Assembly: GCA_002007745.1 (NCBI GenBank)
Contig: CP019882.1
Location: 1,922,001-1,986,000 of the forward strand
DNA: 64,000 nucleotides
Direction: 5' to 3'
Source of the DNA: Mycolicibacterium litorale
GTDB taxonomy: Bacteria; Actinomycetota; Actinomycetes; Mycobacteriales; Mycobacteriaceae
Part shown: positions 55,338 to 64,000 of the stretch, piece after piece
Layout of the letters: the number at the start of each line of letters is the position of its first letter
How positions within the stretch are numbered: position 1 is the first letter of the stretch
The notes under the pieces: generated by a model
What the model saw: only the letters and a program-made list of their open reading frames with translations
Told to the model about the DNA's origin: nothing
Databases searched by the model: none
Made by a program: the position numbers and the translations under genes

Positions 55338-56129
55338 GTGCCCGAAGGCCACACCCTGCATCGGCTCGCCCGGCTGCATCAACGCCGGTTCGCCGGCGCG
55401 CCGGCCGCGGTGTCGAGCCCGCAGGGCCGCTTCACCGACGCCGCGATCGTCGACGGGCGGGTGTTCACTCGTGCTTCGGTGTGGGGCAAGCACCTGTTCC
55501 ACCACTACCAGGGCGGCCCGATCGTGCATATCCACCTCGGGCTCTACGGCACCTTCACCGAGGCGCCGGTGCCGATGCCGCTGCCCGTCGGCCAGGTTCG
55601 GATGCGCATCGTCGGCGCCGAGTACGGCACTGATCTGCGCGGCCCGACGGCGTGTGAGGTGATCGACGAGGCGCAGGTATCGGCCATCGTGGCCCGGCTC
55701 GGGCCCGATCCGATTCGCCGGGATGCCGACCCTGCCCTGGCGTGGGCACGAATCACCAAGTCCCGCAAGTCTATCGGGGCGCTGCTGATGGACCAGAGCG
55801 TGCTGGCCGGGGTGGGCAACGTCTACCGCAGCGAACTGCTCTTCCGCCATCACATCGACCCGTACCGGCCGGGTCGCGCCATCGCCGAGGCCGAGTTCGC
55901 CGACGCCTGGACCGACCTGGTCGCGTTGATGAAGATCGGGGTGCGCCGGGGCAAGATCGTCGTGGTCCGGCCCGAGCACGATCACGGCGCCCCGTCGTAC
56001 GCACCGAATCGGCCCCGCACCTACGTCTACCGGCGCGCCGGTGAGGCCTGCCGGGTGTGCGGTACCCCGATCCGCACCGCCGAACTCGAAGGGCGCAACG
56101 TGTTCTGGTGCCCCACCTGCCAGGTGTGA
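55338..56129 (+). CDS. nei: Fpg/Nei-family DNA glycosylase/AP lyase
   Basis: The 263-residue base-excision enzyme removes oxidised bases. The mature N-terminus PEGHTLHRLA provides the catalytic Pro and Glu. A helix-two-turn-helix with GVGNVYRSELLF (about 156-167) and a C-terminal zinc finger (CRVCG...CPTC, about 238-261) complete the fold. It matches Rv2464c. The start is GTG 55338, needed for the N-terminal Pro. Confidence 0.94.
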   Translation: MPEGHTLHRLARLHQRRFAGAPAAVSSPQGRFTDAAIVDGRVFTRASVWGKHLFHHYQGGPIVHIHLGLYGTFTEAPVPMPLPVGQVRMRIVGAEYGTDLRGPTACEVIDEAQVSAIVARLGPDPIRRDADPALAWARITKSRKSIGALLMDQSVLAGVGNVYRSELLFRHHIDPYRPGRAIAEAEFADAWTDLVALMKIGVRRGKIVVVRPEHDHGAPSYAPNRPRTYVYRRAGEACRVCGTPIRTAELEGRNVFWCPTCQV

Positions 56130-56462
56130 CTAGGCCGCCCCGGTTTCGCGATGCCGCAGGCCCCACGCGCACATCGCCTCGGTGACCGGTCGTAGCGTCG
56201 TGCCGTACTCGGTGAGCGAGTACTCCACCCGGGGCGGCACCTCGGCGAACACCCGCCGTTCGACGATGCCGTCGGCCTCCAGCTCGCGCAGCTGTTTGGC
56301 CAGGACCCGCTCGCTGATGCCCGGCGTTTTACGCCGCAGCTCGGCGAATCGCTGTGCGCCACCGCGCGTCATGTGAAAGACCAAAACGGCCTTCCACTTT
56401 CCGCCGATCACGGCCAGCGTCGTCTCCACTGGGCAGCCATGATGGTTGGCCTCGTCCGCCAT
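56130..56462 (-). CDS. HxlR-family winged-helix regulator
   Basis: The 110-residue regulator has the HxlR core: Cys10 near the N-terminus (NHHGCPVE), GGKWKAVLVFHM and RFAELRRKTPGISERVLAKQLREL. The Cys may sense electrophiles. It is divergent from the reductase-like gene at 56557 with a gap of 94 bases, so it probably controls that gene. Confidence 0.9.
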   Translation of the reverse strand: MADEANHHGCPVETTLAVIGGKWKAVLVFHMTRGGAQRFAELRRKTPGISERVLAKQLRELEADGIVERRVFAEVPPRVEYSLTEYGTTLRPVTEAMCAWGLRHRETGAA

Positions 56463-56556
56463 CGCTTACCTCCAGGTGCGTTGCTGACCTGCAGATCCGT
56501 TCTTGTCGACAGGTGTTGTCCGACTGTAGCGTCCAGCACCGTCTGAGGAGGTCATC

Positions 56557-57168
56557 ATCAAGATCGCGATCATCGGAGCAGGCAGCGTCGGTCGTGCGCT
56601 CGGGGGTGCATGGTCGGGTGAGCACACGGTCACCTACGGCGTCCGTGACCCCGGTGATGCCAAGCACGCCGATCTCAGCGGCGTGCAATGCAACGCGGAA
56701 GCGGTGGCGTGCGCCGACGTCGTGGTGCTGTGCACACCGTGGGCGCAGACCGAGGCCGCGATCAGATCCTGCGGCGATCTCACCGGCCGGATCGTCCTCG
56801 ACTGCACCAACCCGTTGAACGCCGACGCCACCGAACTGGCGGTCGGCCACACCACTTCGGGGGCAGAACTGGTGGCTCGGTGGGCGGCCGGTGCGCGGGT
56901 GTGTAAGGCGATGAACCAGATCGGCGCCCCGATGATGGCGCATCCGGTGTTCGACGCCGACCCGGTGATGTTCGTGTGCGCCGATGATCCCGCAGCCAAG
57001 GACGTGGTGATCCAACTCGTCGCCGGTTTGGGTTTCGACCCGGTGGACATCGGTGACCTCTCGCTGGCACGGCTGCTGGAACCGTTCGCGCTGTTGTGGA
57101 TTCATCTCGCCTTGCGATGCGGGTTCGGGACGGATTTCGGGTTCGCGACCCTGAGGTCGACGCGATGA
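56557..57168 (+). CDS. F420/NADP oxidoreductase-like (NADPH-dependent F420 reductase family), apparent ATC start
   Basis: The 203-residue Rossmann protein begins (as Ile or Met) KIAIIGAGSVGRALGG, with the GxGxxG motif at residues 7-12, followed by the family's VLCTPWAQ and DCTNPL strands. The conserved start is an ATC at 56557: the in-frame stop is at 56527-56529 and no ATG, GTG, TTG or CTG lies between. GAGGAGG (56545-56551) is five bases before the ATC. It is either a true ATC start or an ATG lost by one substitution. Its stop overlaps the next gene (ATGA). Confidence 0.75.
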   Translation: MKIAIIGAGSVGRALGGAWSGEHTVTYGVRDPGDAKHADLSGVQCNAEAVACADVVVLCTPWAQTEAAIRSCGDLTGRIVLDCTNPLNADATELAVGHTTSGAELVARWAAGARVCKAMNQIGAPMMAHPVFDADPVMFVCADDPAAKDVVIQLVAGLGFDPVDIGDLSLARLLEPFALLWIHLALRCGFGTDFGFATLRSTR

Positions 57169-57497
57169 GCGTCGAGTACATCCGCTACCGCATCGACCCG
57201 GCTCGTCACGACGAGTTTCTCGATGCCTACCGTGCGGCGGGCGTCGTATTGGCCGACAGCGATGTCTGCCTGCGATACGAATTGGCCCAATGCGAGGAAG
57301 AAACCGATCGGTTCATCCTTCGGATCAGCTGGACCTCAACAGCGGATCATCTGACGAGATTTCGTGGCAGCCAGGGCTTCCAGCGGTTCTTCGCACTGGT
57401 TGCGCCGTTCGTCGGAGACATCGAGGAGATGCAGCACTACCGCGAGGTGCTGAGCGCGGTGGGCGCTGCGCGCCCGCCCGAACTCCGCTCTGACTAG
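57165..57497 (+). CDS. Antibiotic-biosynthesis-monooxygenase (ABM)-type protein
   Basis: The 110-residue protein has a ferredoxin-like dimeric alpha/beta-barrel (VEYIRYRIDPARHDEFLDAY at the start) typical of ABM or quinol monooxygenase proteins. No heme ligand is evident. ATG 57165 overlaps the reductase stop, so the two are co-translated under the HxlR regulator. It converges on the dehydrogenase with a four-base overlap. The substrate is unknown. Confidence 0.8.
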   Translation: MSVEYIRYRIDPARHDEFLDAYRAAGVVLADSDVCLRYELAQCEEETDRFILRISWTSTADHLTRFRGSQGFQRFFALVAPFVGDIEEMQHYREVLSAVGAARPPELRSD

Positions 57498-58504
57498 GTC
57501 AGCTCGATGACGATCTTGCCGAACGGCCCACGGGTCAGACGGTCCAGGGCCATGGGCAGTTCGGCCAGCGGATAGCGGGAGTCGATGACCGGCCGCAGCC
57601 CGGCCCGGTCGACCGCGGCGACCAGGTCCTCCAGAGCGCGCCGATGTCCGGTTGCGACGCCCTGGATCCGCGCGTCCTTGAGCATCAACGGCATTGCCGC
57701 GGCGGAGATCTCGAAGCCATCCAGTGCGCCGATCTGATAGATCGTTCCGCCCACCGCCACCGCCTGGACGGCCTCACCCAGATGTGCTCCACCGACCAGC
57801 TCGAGGATGTGGTCGGCGCCCCGGTCACCGGTGATCCGCAACAACTCCTCGACCCAGTCCGCTCCCCGGCGGTCGAGGACATCGTCGGCGCCCAGCCCGG
57901 TGGCCCGGTCCAGCTTGTCGGCGCCGGCCACGACGACCACGCGGGCGCCGTGCAGTTTGGCGATCTGCAGCCCGAACAGTGCGACGCCGCCGGTGCCTTC
58001 GATCAACACGGTCTGGCCGGCATGCAGCTCGCCACGTTCCACCAGGGCGAACCACGCGGTTAGCCCGGCGCACGGCAGGGTGCTGGCCTCGGCATCGGGC
58101 AGGGTCGTCGGCGCCGAGACGAACCAATCCTGCGGGAGCGCCACATATTGGGCCAGCACTCCGGGATAGAAGCCGCCCAGGGTGCGATAGGCCGGTGTCC
58201 GGGCGTTGCCGGGCCGCATGCCGTCGACCCAGTCCGGGGTGAACGTCGAGATGACCCGGTCGCCGACGGCGAACCGGTCCGCACCGTCGCCGGTCGCCAC
58301 CACGGTGCCGGCCAGATCCGAGCCCGGGGTGAACGGAAAGCTCAGCCGCAGTCCCCGGCCGGTTTCCACCACCATCTTGTCCCGGTGATTGAGTGCGACC
58401 GCGCCAACCTGCACCAACAACTCGTGTCCACCCGGTATCGGTACCTCAATCTCGTTGAGCTCCAGCCGGTTCCGACCGATCTCGGGCATCTCCCAGCGCA
58501 ACAT
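57494..58504 (-). CDS. Zinc-type alcohol dehydrogenase/quinone oxidoreductase family protein
   Basis: The 336-residue MDR-superfamily enzyme has an N-terminal GroES-like domain (about 25-120, with PGSDLAGTVVATG) and a Rossmann domain with GTGGVALFGLQIAK (about 160-173). The catalytic-zinc ligands of true alcohol dehydrogenases are not all present, so a quinone/enone reductase is likely. It is divergent from a PucR-like regulator. ATG 58504 matches the conserved start. Confidence 0.85.
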   Translation of the reverse strand: MLRWEMPEIGRNRLELNEIEVPIPGGHELLVQVGAVALNHRDKMVVETGRGLRLSFPFTPGSDLAGTVVATGDGADRFAVGDRVISTFTPDWVDGMRPGNARTPAYRTLGGFYPGVLAQYVALPQDWFVSAPTTLPDAEASTLPCAGLTAWFALVERGELHAGQTVLIEGTGGVALFGLQIAKLHGARVVVVAGADKLDRATGLGADDVLDRRGADWVEELLRITGDRGADHILELVGGAHLGEAVQAVAVGGTIYQIGALDGFEISAAAMPLMLKDARIQGVATGHRRALEDLVAAVDRAGLRPVIDSRYPLAELPMALDRLTRGPFGKIVIELT

Positions 58505-58614
58505 GGTTTCAGTCTTGCGCCGCCTGGCGGGCGAGTCATCAGCCAGACGGTGCGAATTCACACCGGGAAGCCAGCCAGATGGCGGGTCGAGACGACCGGG
58601 GTAACGTCGACACA

Positions 58615-59337
58615 ATGCATGCAAATGCACCGACACCGAGCCTCGGTGACCCCGCGCTGCTGGCAGTGCTGGTGGACCCCGCCGCCGGCGCCCCGGAACG
58701 GACCCGGGCCCTGCACCTGCTCGGGCTGCGGCCGTGCACGGAATCGACCCTGCTCGCGGTGCTCGGCCCGGTGCGAGCCGTCGATGCCCTGGAGGCAGAT
58801 CTGGCTGCGCTGCCGTCGGCACCGCGGCGTGGCATCGTCGGCTCCTTGCATGCCGTCGCCGTCGTCGGGTCACTGGCACCGGAGTTCATCGCCCCGGAGG
58901 GGCTCCTGGTCGGTGTCGGGACGACCGGCTTCGCAGTCGATGCCCCGGCGTCATGGGAGAAGGCGGTACGCGCGGTGCGCTATGCGACCGCGCCGACCCG
59001 TCCGGTGGTGTTCGCCGCGGATCTCGGTCCGTTCGAACTCTTGGCCGCCCGGCTGCGCAGTAGCGACATCCACGGTGTGGAGGACATCGACGCGATCGAC
59101 AGCGTGGCAGCCGGCCCCGGTGGACGGGGCGTGGTCACCGCACTGGAGACCGTGGCACAGGCCGGTTCGCTGCGGGAGGCCGCTCGCGTCATGTGTTTGC
59201 ATCACACCTCGGTGGCGGCGCGATTGTCCCGCGCCGAGCAGCGGCTGGGGTATCGGGTGACCACCCCGAGTGGAATGGCAAGACTGCAACTCGCCCTGGC
59301 ACTGCGGCGGCTGCGCGGCACCGACCTGCTGGCCTGA
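58615..59337 (+). CDS. PucR-type C-terminal helix-turn-helix regulator
   Basis: The 240-residue protein has an N-terminal domain with no clear match and a C-terminal HTH_30-like region (about 180-222, AQAGSLREAARVMCLHHTS) as in PucR/CdaR regulators. It is transcribed away from the dehydrogenase over a gap of 110 bases; a TGCATGCA palindrome overlaps its start. It probably regulates the dehydrogenase. ATG 58615 is favoured over upstream GTG. Confidence 0.72.
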   Translation: MHANAPTPSLGDPALLAVLVDPAAGAPERTRALHLLGLRPCTESTLLAVLGPVRAVDALEADLAALPSAPRRGIVGSLHAVAVVGSLAPEFIAPEGLLVGVGTTGFAVDAPASWEKAVRAVRYATAPTRPVVFAADLGPFELLAARLRSSDIHGVEDIDAIDSVAAGPGGRGVVTALETVAQAGSLREAARVMCLHHTSVAARLSRAEQRLGYRVTTPSGMARLQLALALRRLRGTDLLA

Positions 59338-59383
59338 CCTCGCCGGCCGAGCGCCGCCGCGCACCACCGGGGAGAATGCTCGG

Positions 59384-61075
59384 GTGGAACTGATACTCGT
59401 CGTCGTCGGCGCCATCGTGGTCGCGGCCGCGGCCAACCGGCGAGGCCTCGAGCCCGCCCTGATGATCGTCGTCGTCGGCATCGCCGCGTCGTTCCTGCCC
59501 GGCTTCGAGGCACCCGAGCTGGATTCCCACGTCCTGCTGACCGTGGTGCTCCCGCCGCTGCTGTACTCGGCGGCACTGGACTTCTCGTTCCCGACGTTCG
59601 TCCGCAACATCCGCCCGATCCTGGGCCTCGGGGTGGGCCTGGTCGTCGTCTCGGCGTTCACTGTGGCCGCGGTGTCCTCGTGGCTGGCGCTGGTGCCGCT
59701 GACGTTCGGCACCGCGCTCATCCTGGGCGCGATCGTCGCACCCCCGGACGCGGTGACAGCGGTCGCCGTCGGCCGCAAACTCGGTCTGCCGAAGCGGGTG
59801 ATGGCGATCCTCACCGGGGAGAGCCTCATCAACGACGCCGCGGCTCTGACGCTGTTCTCGATCGCCGTCGCCCAGGTGGCCGGCAGCCACACCTTCATCG
59901 AAGATCCGTTCCTGCTGTTCGGCTACAGCGCCCTCGTCGGACCGGTGGTCGGGGCCGTGCTGGGCTACGTGACGCTGTGGATCCGGGAACGACTCGACAG
60001 TCCGAGCCTGGAGACCATCCAGGGTCTGGTGGTGCCCTTCGCCGCATTCATCGCCGCCGAGCGGCTGCACGCCTCCGGGGTGCTCGCCGTGGTGGCGGCC
60101 GGGTTCGTCGTCGGCAGCGGATCACTGCGGTCGGGGTACCAGACCAGGGTGCAGGAACGCTACGTCTGGCATTCCGTCGACGTGCTGCTCGAGGCGTTCG
60201 TGTTCGCCTACATCGGGCTGCACCTGCGCTTCGTGCTGGACGATCTGCGCGAGGCCCACGAGTCGCTGGCCGAGGTCGCCGTCGCCTCCGCGCTGGTGCT
60301 GGCCATGGTGCTGGTGATCCGCCCGCTGTCGGTGTTCGTCATGTTCGGCCGCCGCATGCTCTTCCGGCACGTCGACCGCAAACTGTCCGTCCCGATCCCC
60401 GAAGGCGGCGGACGCGGCGCCCTCGGAGTGCGTAAACGGACCAAACCGGCGGGCAAGTGGCGCTCGATGATCGACCACTCCATGTTGAGCTGGCAGGAGA
60501 ACGTCGTGGTGTCCTGGACGGGGATGCGCGGCGTGGTGACACTGGCCGCGGCCGCCGGCATCCCGCTGACGACGGCCAGCGGCGAGCCGTTCCCGGAGCG
60601 GGCCACCATCCAGGCCATCGCCTTCGTGGTCGCGGTCGGCACCCTCCTGCTGCAGGGATCGACGCTGCCGCCGTTGATCCGGCGGCTCAAGCTGTCGTCA
60701 CGCGAAGAGGAGGAGGCCCACGACCGGGAGGAAACTCTCAAAGCCGAGCAGGTCGTGCACGCCGCCGCCGACGAGGTGCTGGCCTGGTTCGAGGCCAATC
60801 CGCCCGAGGGGCTCCACCCGCACGTGATCACCGAGATTCGCAACCGGATTGCCCGGCACTCCCAGGACGCCGACGAGATGCCCGACCCGGAGGCGCACAC
60901 GCTACGGGCGGAGGTGTTCTCGACGCTGTACCGCGACGTGCTGGCCGCCCAGCGGGCCGCGCTGATCGGCGAGCGCGACGAGGGTCGCCTGGGTGAGGAG
61001 GCCGTGCGGGCGATGCTCGACCGGCTGGATCTGCAGGAGGCCAGCGTGTCGGCCAGAATGCAGAGCCGGTTCTAG
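59384..61075 (+). CDS. CPA1-family Na+/H+ antiporter
   Basis: The 563-residue membrane protein has about 12 helices in the first 430 residues. The ion-site motifs are APPDAVTAVAVGRKLG (about 116-131) and GESLINDAAALTLF (about 145-158). A cytoplasmic C-terminal domain of about 115 residues is charged and helical. It exchanges Na+ or K+ for protons in pH and salt balance. GTG 59384 follows GGGGAG by nine bases. Confidence 0.92.
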   Translation: MELILVVVGAIVVAAAANRRGLEPALMIVVVGIAASFLPGFEAPELDSHVLLTVVLPPLLYSAALDFSFPTFVRNIRPILGLGVGLVVVSAFTVAAVSSWLALVPLTFGTALILGAIVAPPDAVTAVAVGRKLGLPKRVMAILTGESLINDAAALTLFSIAVAQVAGSHTFIEDPFLLFGYSALVGPVVGAVLGYVTLWIRERLDSPSLETIQGLVVPFAAFIAAERLHASGVLAVVAAGFVVGSGSLRSGYQTRVQERYVWHSVDVLLEAFVFAYIGLHLRFVLDDLREAHESLAEVAVASALVLAMVLVIRPLSVFVMFGRRMLFRHVDRKLSVPIPEGGGRGALGVRKRTKPAGKWRSMIDHSMLSWQENVVVSWTGMRGVVTLAAAAGIPLTTASGEPFPERATIQAIAFVVAVGTLLLQGSTLPPLIRRLKLSSREEEEAHDREETLKAEQVVHAAADEVLAWFEANPPEGLHPHVITEIRNRIARHSQDADEMPDPEAHTLRAEVFSTLYRDVLAAQRAALIGERDEGRLGEEAVRAMLDRLDLQEASVSARMQSRF

Positions 61076-61085
61076 TTCCCCGGGT

Positions 61086-61924
61086 CTAGAAGTCGCCGAA
61101 CCCACCGCCGAAATCGCCACCGCCGAAATCGCCACCGCCGAGGTCCCAGCCGCCGCTGTCGCCTACGCCGCCGTCACCACCCCAACCGCCGGCGTCCTGG
61201 CCGGAGTCCAGTCCTTGGTCATAGCCCTGGTCATAGCCTTGGTCAAAGCCCTGGTCGAAGCCCGAGCCGTAACCGTTCTCGAATCCCGCTGCGTCGTAGC
61301 CGACACCGTGCATGCCCGAGAACAGGGCGTCGAACAGCAGTACCGACCCCACCCCCCACGCGCCCGCGACCAACGCGGTCTTCCACCAAGGTTCGGAGTA
61401 CCAACCGGCCGGAACCGGCCGTCCCGCGACCCGGCCGCCGGGGTAGTAGTTCGGCGTGCGCTGGGTGGGCACGGGGAGGCCTCGATCTCGCGGCCTTCGA
61501 ACTGGACCTTGCGGTCCTCGGTGACGGTGCCCGCCGATTTCTGCCCGGCCATGGTCTCCAGTTCCGGACCGGGATCCATCCCCATCGCGGTGCGCGCCGC
61601 GCGCACGTAATACAGGCCCTCGATCGCGCTCTCCTTGGCCAGCATGGCCTGCTTGGCCGTCGTGGCCTGCTCGATCTGCGACGATGCGGCGGTGAACCGC
61701 TCCGAGGCATCGGCCAGTGCCTGGGTGGCGGCGTCGTTGGTGCCGTTCAGGTTGAGCACCTGGCCACCGAGACGCTCGATCACCCGCCGAGCGTCGGCCT
61801 TGGCGTCAGCCAGCGAGGCGGCATTGCGATTGCCCGAAGCCCGCGACGAACTCACCACCGCCAACGCGATCGCGGCGACGACAACGAGGATGAGCACCAC
61901 CAGCACACCATTCATGGCGTCCAC
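61086..61924 (-). pseudogene. Membrane-anchored Gly/Asp-rich protein, frameshifted
   Basis: The first part (61924 to about 61483) encodes an N-terminal membrane helix (about 5-25) and a helical domain ending in VQFEGREIEAS. Reading then shifts at a C4 run (about 61481-61485), and the natural continuation PTQRTPNYYPGGRVAG appears in another frame through to 61086. That second part has a hydrophobic segment and a tail of FDQG/YDQG and GGGDFG repeats. Adding one C would restore a protein of about 278 residues. It is either a real frameshift or a sequence error. The function is unknown. Confidence 0.75.
61213..61260 (-). repeat. Four 12-bp tandem repeats encoding (Y/F)DQG
   Basis: Four units of 12 bp (61213, 61225, 61237, 61249) differ by one to three bases and encode YDQG/FDQG in the C-terminal tail of the frameshifted protein. 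Such repeats vary in copy number between strains. Confidence 0.85.
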
Positions 61925-61969
61925 AGTACCGATCCTGTGAAAGTGCCCCCGCGGATGAAAATTTGCTTA

Positions 61970-63151
61970 TCAGAGCGCACCGAGGACCCGGTAGACCTCG
62001 TTGCTCAACGCGGTGCTGCGCGGGTCGGCATTGCATTTGGTCGCGTCGAAGTAGTTCATCACGTAGGCATAGCCGATTCGGTGTTCGAGGTCGACGAACC
62101 CGTATGAGCCACCGGAGCCGCCATGACCGAAGCTGCGCGGGTTCGGTCCGGCGACACCGCGCTGGTTGAGCATGTAGCCCAGCCCCCAGCCGTGATCGGC
62201 GACCCGGGGACCCAGCACGACGTCGGCGTCGAAGCCACCCTGGGAGATCCGCACCGACTCGAGGTGCTCGCGGCTCAACAGCTTCTCCTGGGCCAGCCCG
62301 TTGTAGAAGGTGGCCAGCCCGAGAGCTGAGACGTGGCCGTTGGTGCTCGGGAATTCGCATGTGCGCCACAGCGTGAGCTCGTTGGAGCCCAGCTCGTCAT
62401 CGGGGACGAAACCCATCGCCACCGCCAGGCCGGCCATCGGATGCTCAGTCAGGGTGGTCGGGTCACCGGGAGCCTCACCCTTGGCCAGCACGTCACGGAT
62501 GTGCGGCTTGTTGACCATGTCGGCGCAGCGGTGGTGTTCGGCCCGGGGCAGGCCGATGTGTACGTCGATGCCCATCGGTTCGGCGATCTCGGTGCGCAGA
62601 TAGTGACCGATCGTGCGGCCGGTGATCCGGCGCACGACCTCACCGAGAATGAAGCCGAAGGTGACCATGTGGTACCCCTGCGCCGTACCGGGCTGCCACC
62701 ACGGCTCGGCGGCCGCCAGCTCGGCGCACACCCGATCCCAATCGGTGGTGTCGCGCCAGTGCAGCCGGTTGCGCGGCCCGATCACCCCGGAGCGATGGCC
62801 CAGCACCGAGGCGACGGTGATGTCGCTCTTGCCGTTGCAGCCGAACTCCGGCCAGTAGGCGGCCACCGGCGCGTACAGGTCGAGTTCGCCGCGGTCGGCC
62901 AACAGGTGCACACAGGTGCTGGTCAGCCCCTTGGTCCCGGAGAAAACGCTGGCCAGCGTGTCCTCTCGCCATCGCCGCCGGCCGGCGAGGTCGGCGTAAC
63001 CGCCCCACAGATTGACCACCAGGTCGCCGTCCACCCACACCGCGACGGCGGCGCCGACTTCGTCGTCGTGGGTGAAGTTCTTTTCGAAGGCGTCGCGGAC
63101 CGCGTCGAACCCCGCGGCACAGGTGCCGCCGATGGGTGTGTGGTGGCTCAA
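61970..63151 (-). CDS. lipP: Esterase of the serine beta-lactamase fold, LipP-like
   Basis: The 393-residue protein has the class C beta-lactamase/esterase fold with SGTK (Ser71, Lys74), Tyr160 in QGYHM and HGG in FGHGGSGG near residue 350. It matches LipP (Rv2463), which sits beside nei in M. tuberculosis. No signal peptide is visible. It probably hydrolyses short esters. Confidence 0.9.
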   Translation of the reverse strand: MSHHTPIGGTCAAGFDAVRDAFEKNFTHDDEVGAAVAVWVDGDLVVNLWGGYADLAGRRRWREDTLASVFSGTKGLTSTCVHLLADRGELDLYAPVAAYWPEFGCNGKSDITVASVLGHRSGVIGPRNRLHWRDTTDWDRVCAELAAAEPWWQPGTAQGYHMVTFGFILGEVVRRITGRTIGHYLRTEIAEPMGIDVHIGLPRAEHHRCADMVNKPHIRDVLAKGEAPGDPTTLTEHPMAGLAVAMGFVPDDELGSNELTLWRTCEFPSTNGHVSALGLATFYNGLAQEKLLSREHLESVRISQGGFDADVVLGPRVADHGWGLGYMLNQRGVAGPNPRSFGHGGSGGSYGFVDLEHRIGYAYVMNYFDATKCNADPRSTALSNEVYRVLGAL

Positions 63152-63398
63152 GGCGCCTCCTGGCCGACGAGGTCCCGCCCAGGGCGGGCGTCGGGAGCTG
63201 GCGATATCTACGGTCGATTGCGAATGTACGGTCGCGACGCTACGGGCAGAAGCTGGCAGAAGGATTGGAGCGGAATCGAAACCAGGTCGTAATTAGCGCT
63301 GGAGCAGCCTAATCGCCGGCCCAGATGTTCACCCAGGATTTTGGCGCCGGTTCCCGCCCCGGACGGCGTTTCCCAGCGTCGTCGGCGACGATCGTCAG
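63152..63398. other. Intergenic region between lipP and the exported protein gene
   Basis: This 247-base gap between divergent genes must hold both promoters. I see no clear palindrome, terminator or RNA in it. Confidence 0.4.
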
Positions 63399-64000
63399 GT
63401 GACCGCGCAACGGTTGACTCCCGCAGGCGAAACCCCCGACACCGGCATCCCGTCCGTACTGGCCGCCGGGATGACGATGGCCGAGCGATACGAATGGCAT
63501 CAGGCCCAGCTGCGGCGCCATCCGGTCTCCCGGCGCAATTTCCTCCGCGGATCGACGGCCGCGGCAGCCGTTGCGGCACTGGGGGTTAGTCCCTTCGGCC
63601 GGCGCGCCTACGCTCAGGACGCCGCGCTGACGGTGGCCAACCGGCGGGTCGGGTACGGCACCGACGCCTCCAGCCAGCTGCGGCTGTCGGCTCAGCTCAA
63701 CCGCAGCCCCGGCCGCACCAAGGTGTTCCTCGACCACGGCCCGACTCCGGGGCTGGGGGCCACCGTCGAAGCCGAGATCCGCAACCTGGTGACCCAGATC
63801 CCGGACGACGACGGCGGAGTGCTGGCGGCCGAGCAGTTCTATGCCCATGCCCCGGTGGACGGGCTGCCCGGGCGGATGCCGCACTTCTACCAGTGGCGCA
63901 CCGAGGACGGGTTCGTCAGCGACGTACGCTCGGCGGCCACTGCGATGCCGAGTGCCCGGAACGCGGTGGGCTGGTTCCGGTTCACCATGATGGGTGATCA
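63399..64000 (+). CDS. Tat-exported protein, probable PhoD/metallophosphoesterase type, 3' end outside window
   Basis: The frame is open from GTG 63399 to the window end (200 codons). A twin-arginine signal, SRRNFLRGSTAAAAVAALG, lies about residues 45-63 with a likely cleavage after AYA. The following TVANRRVGYGTDASSQLRLSA resembles the N-terminal beta domain of purple acid phosphatase or PhoD-like enzymes. The catalytic part is not in the window, so the family is tentative. ATG 63471 is an alternative start. It would act in the envelope. Confidence 0.6.
   Translation, partial: MTAQRLTPAGETPDTGIPSVLAAGMTMAERYEWHQAQLRRHPVSRRNFLRGSTAAAAVAALGVSPFGRRAYAQDAALTVANRRVGYGTDASSQLRLSAQLNRSPGRTKVFLDHGPTPGLGATVEAEIRNLVTQIPDDDGGVLAAEQFYAHAPVDGLPGRMPHFYQWRTEDGFVSDVRSAATAMPSARNAVGWFRFTMMGD

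Noticed and set aside
56505..56520. Partial operator-like sequence CGACAGGTGTTGT upstream of the HxlR/reductase pair.
   Set aside because: One half matches GTTGT but the other is CGACA rather than ACAAC, so symmetry is lost. An HxlR site is more likely there.
61070..61091. TTCTAG/CTAGAA inverted repeat between the antiporter and the convergent frameshifted gene as a terminator.
   Set aside because: Only 6 bp, AT-rich and formed mainly by the two TAG stop codons; too weak to call.

Overview
The window comes from a mycobacterium, most likely a rapidly growing environmental species (Mycolicibacterium type). It is GC-rich, carries a yrbE/mce operon, and from about 22.8 to 63.2 kb keeps the gene order of the M. 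tuberculosis lipQ-plsC-plsB2-ssb-gdh-aglA-glbO-pepN-rpiB-nei-lipP region, read in the opposite direction. That order is recalled from the M. tuberculosis chromosome, not computed here. The window falls into an accessory left third and a core right two thirds.

Left third (1-19.2 kb). A minus-strand operon encodes an Mce lipid/sterol-type importer: yrbEA, yrbEB, mceA, mceB, mceC and the start of mceD, which runs off the window. Divergent from it is a TetR repressor gene (6737). It is followed by an acyl-CoA dehydrogenase, a one-domain extradiol-dioxygenase-like VOC protein, a split exported arylsulfotransferase-like gene, and a tight six-gene operon: acyl-CoA ligase, class A flavin monooxygenase, alpha/beta hydrolase, FAH-family enzyme, ChrB-domain protein and cytochrome P450. 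The enzyme set looks like a meta-cleavage ring-degradation route for a hydrophobic substrate brought in by the Mce system. A 14-bp palindrome, ACAAC(A/G)NNTGTTGT, occurs six times, once or twice before each transcription unit. It looks like the operator of the local TetR, so the importer and enzymes probably form one regulon. This is the main discovery candidate.

Junction (19.2-22.4 kb). Two IS481-family elements flank a decayed tyrosine integrase. The second element ends beside the 3' end of a tRNA-Arg(UCU) gene. This is the usual signature of an island integrated at a tRNA and later eroded.

Core (22.4-49.3 kb). lipQ comes first, then an overlapping lipid operon (WS/DGAT-like, HAD-PlsC fusion, PlsB, CtaG/CopD-like membrane protein), ssb, a P450/TetR divergent pair, the ABC-F protein ettA and the 180-kDa NAD-glutamate dehydrogenase with a thioesterase. 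Next are aglA/glbO, an HNH protein, two small proteins possibly tied to the respiratory supercomplex, a second HNH-like protein and pepN.

Right end (49.3-64 kb). A DUF732 secreted protein with a sequestered ribosome site is followed by a mycoredoxin-2-like protein and a pyrimidine module (NCS1 permease, cytosine deaminase, IPNS-like oxygenase). Then come an aldo/keto reductase with its TetR and paired operators, rpiB, nei, an HxlR regulator divergent from an F420/NADP reductase-like gene with an ATC start, an ABM protein, a quinone-oxidoreductase-type dehydrogenase, a PucR-like regulator, a Na+/H+ antiporter, a frameshifted Gly-rich protein gene, lipP and the start of a Tat-exported protein. 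No CRISPR array, rRNA or phage structural genes were seen.
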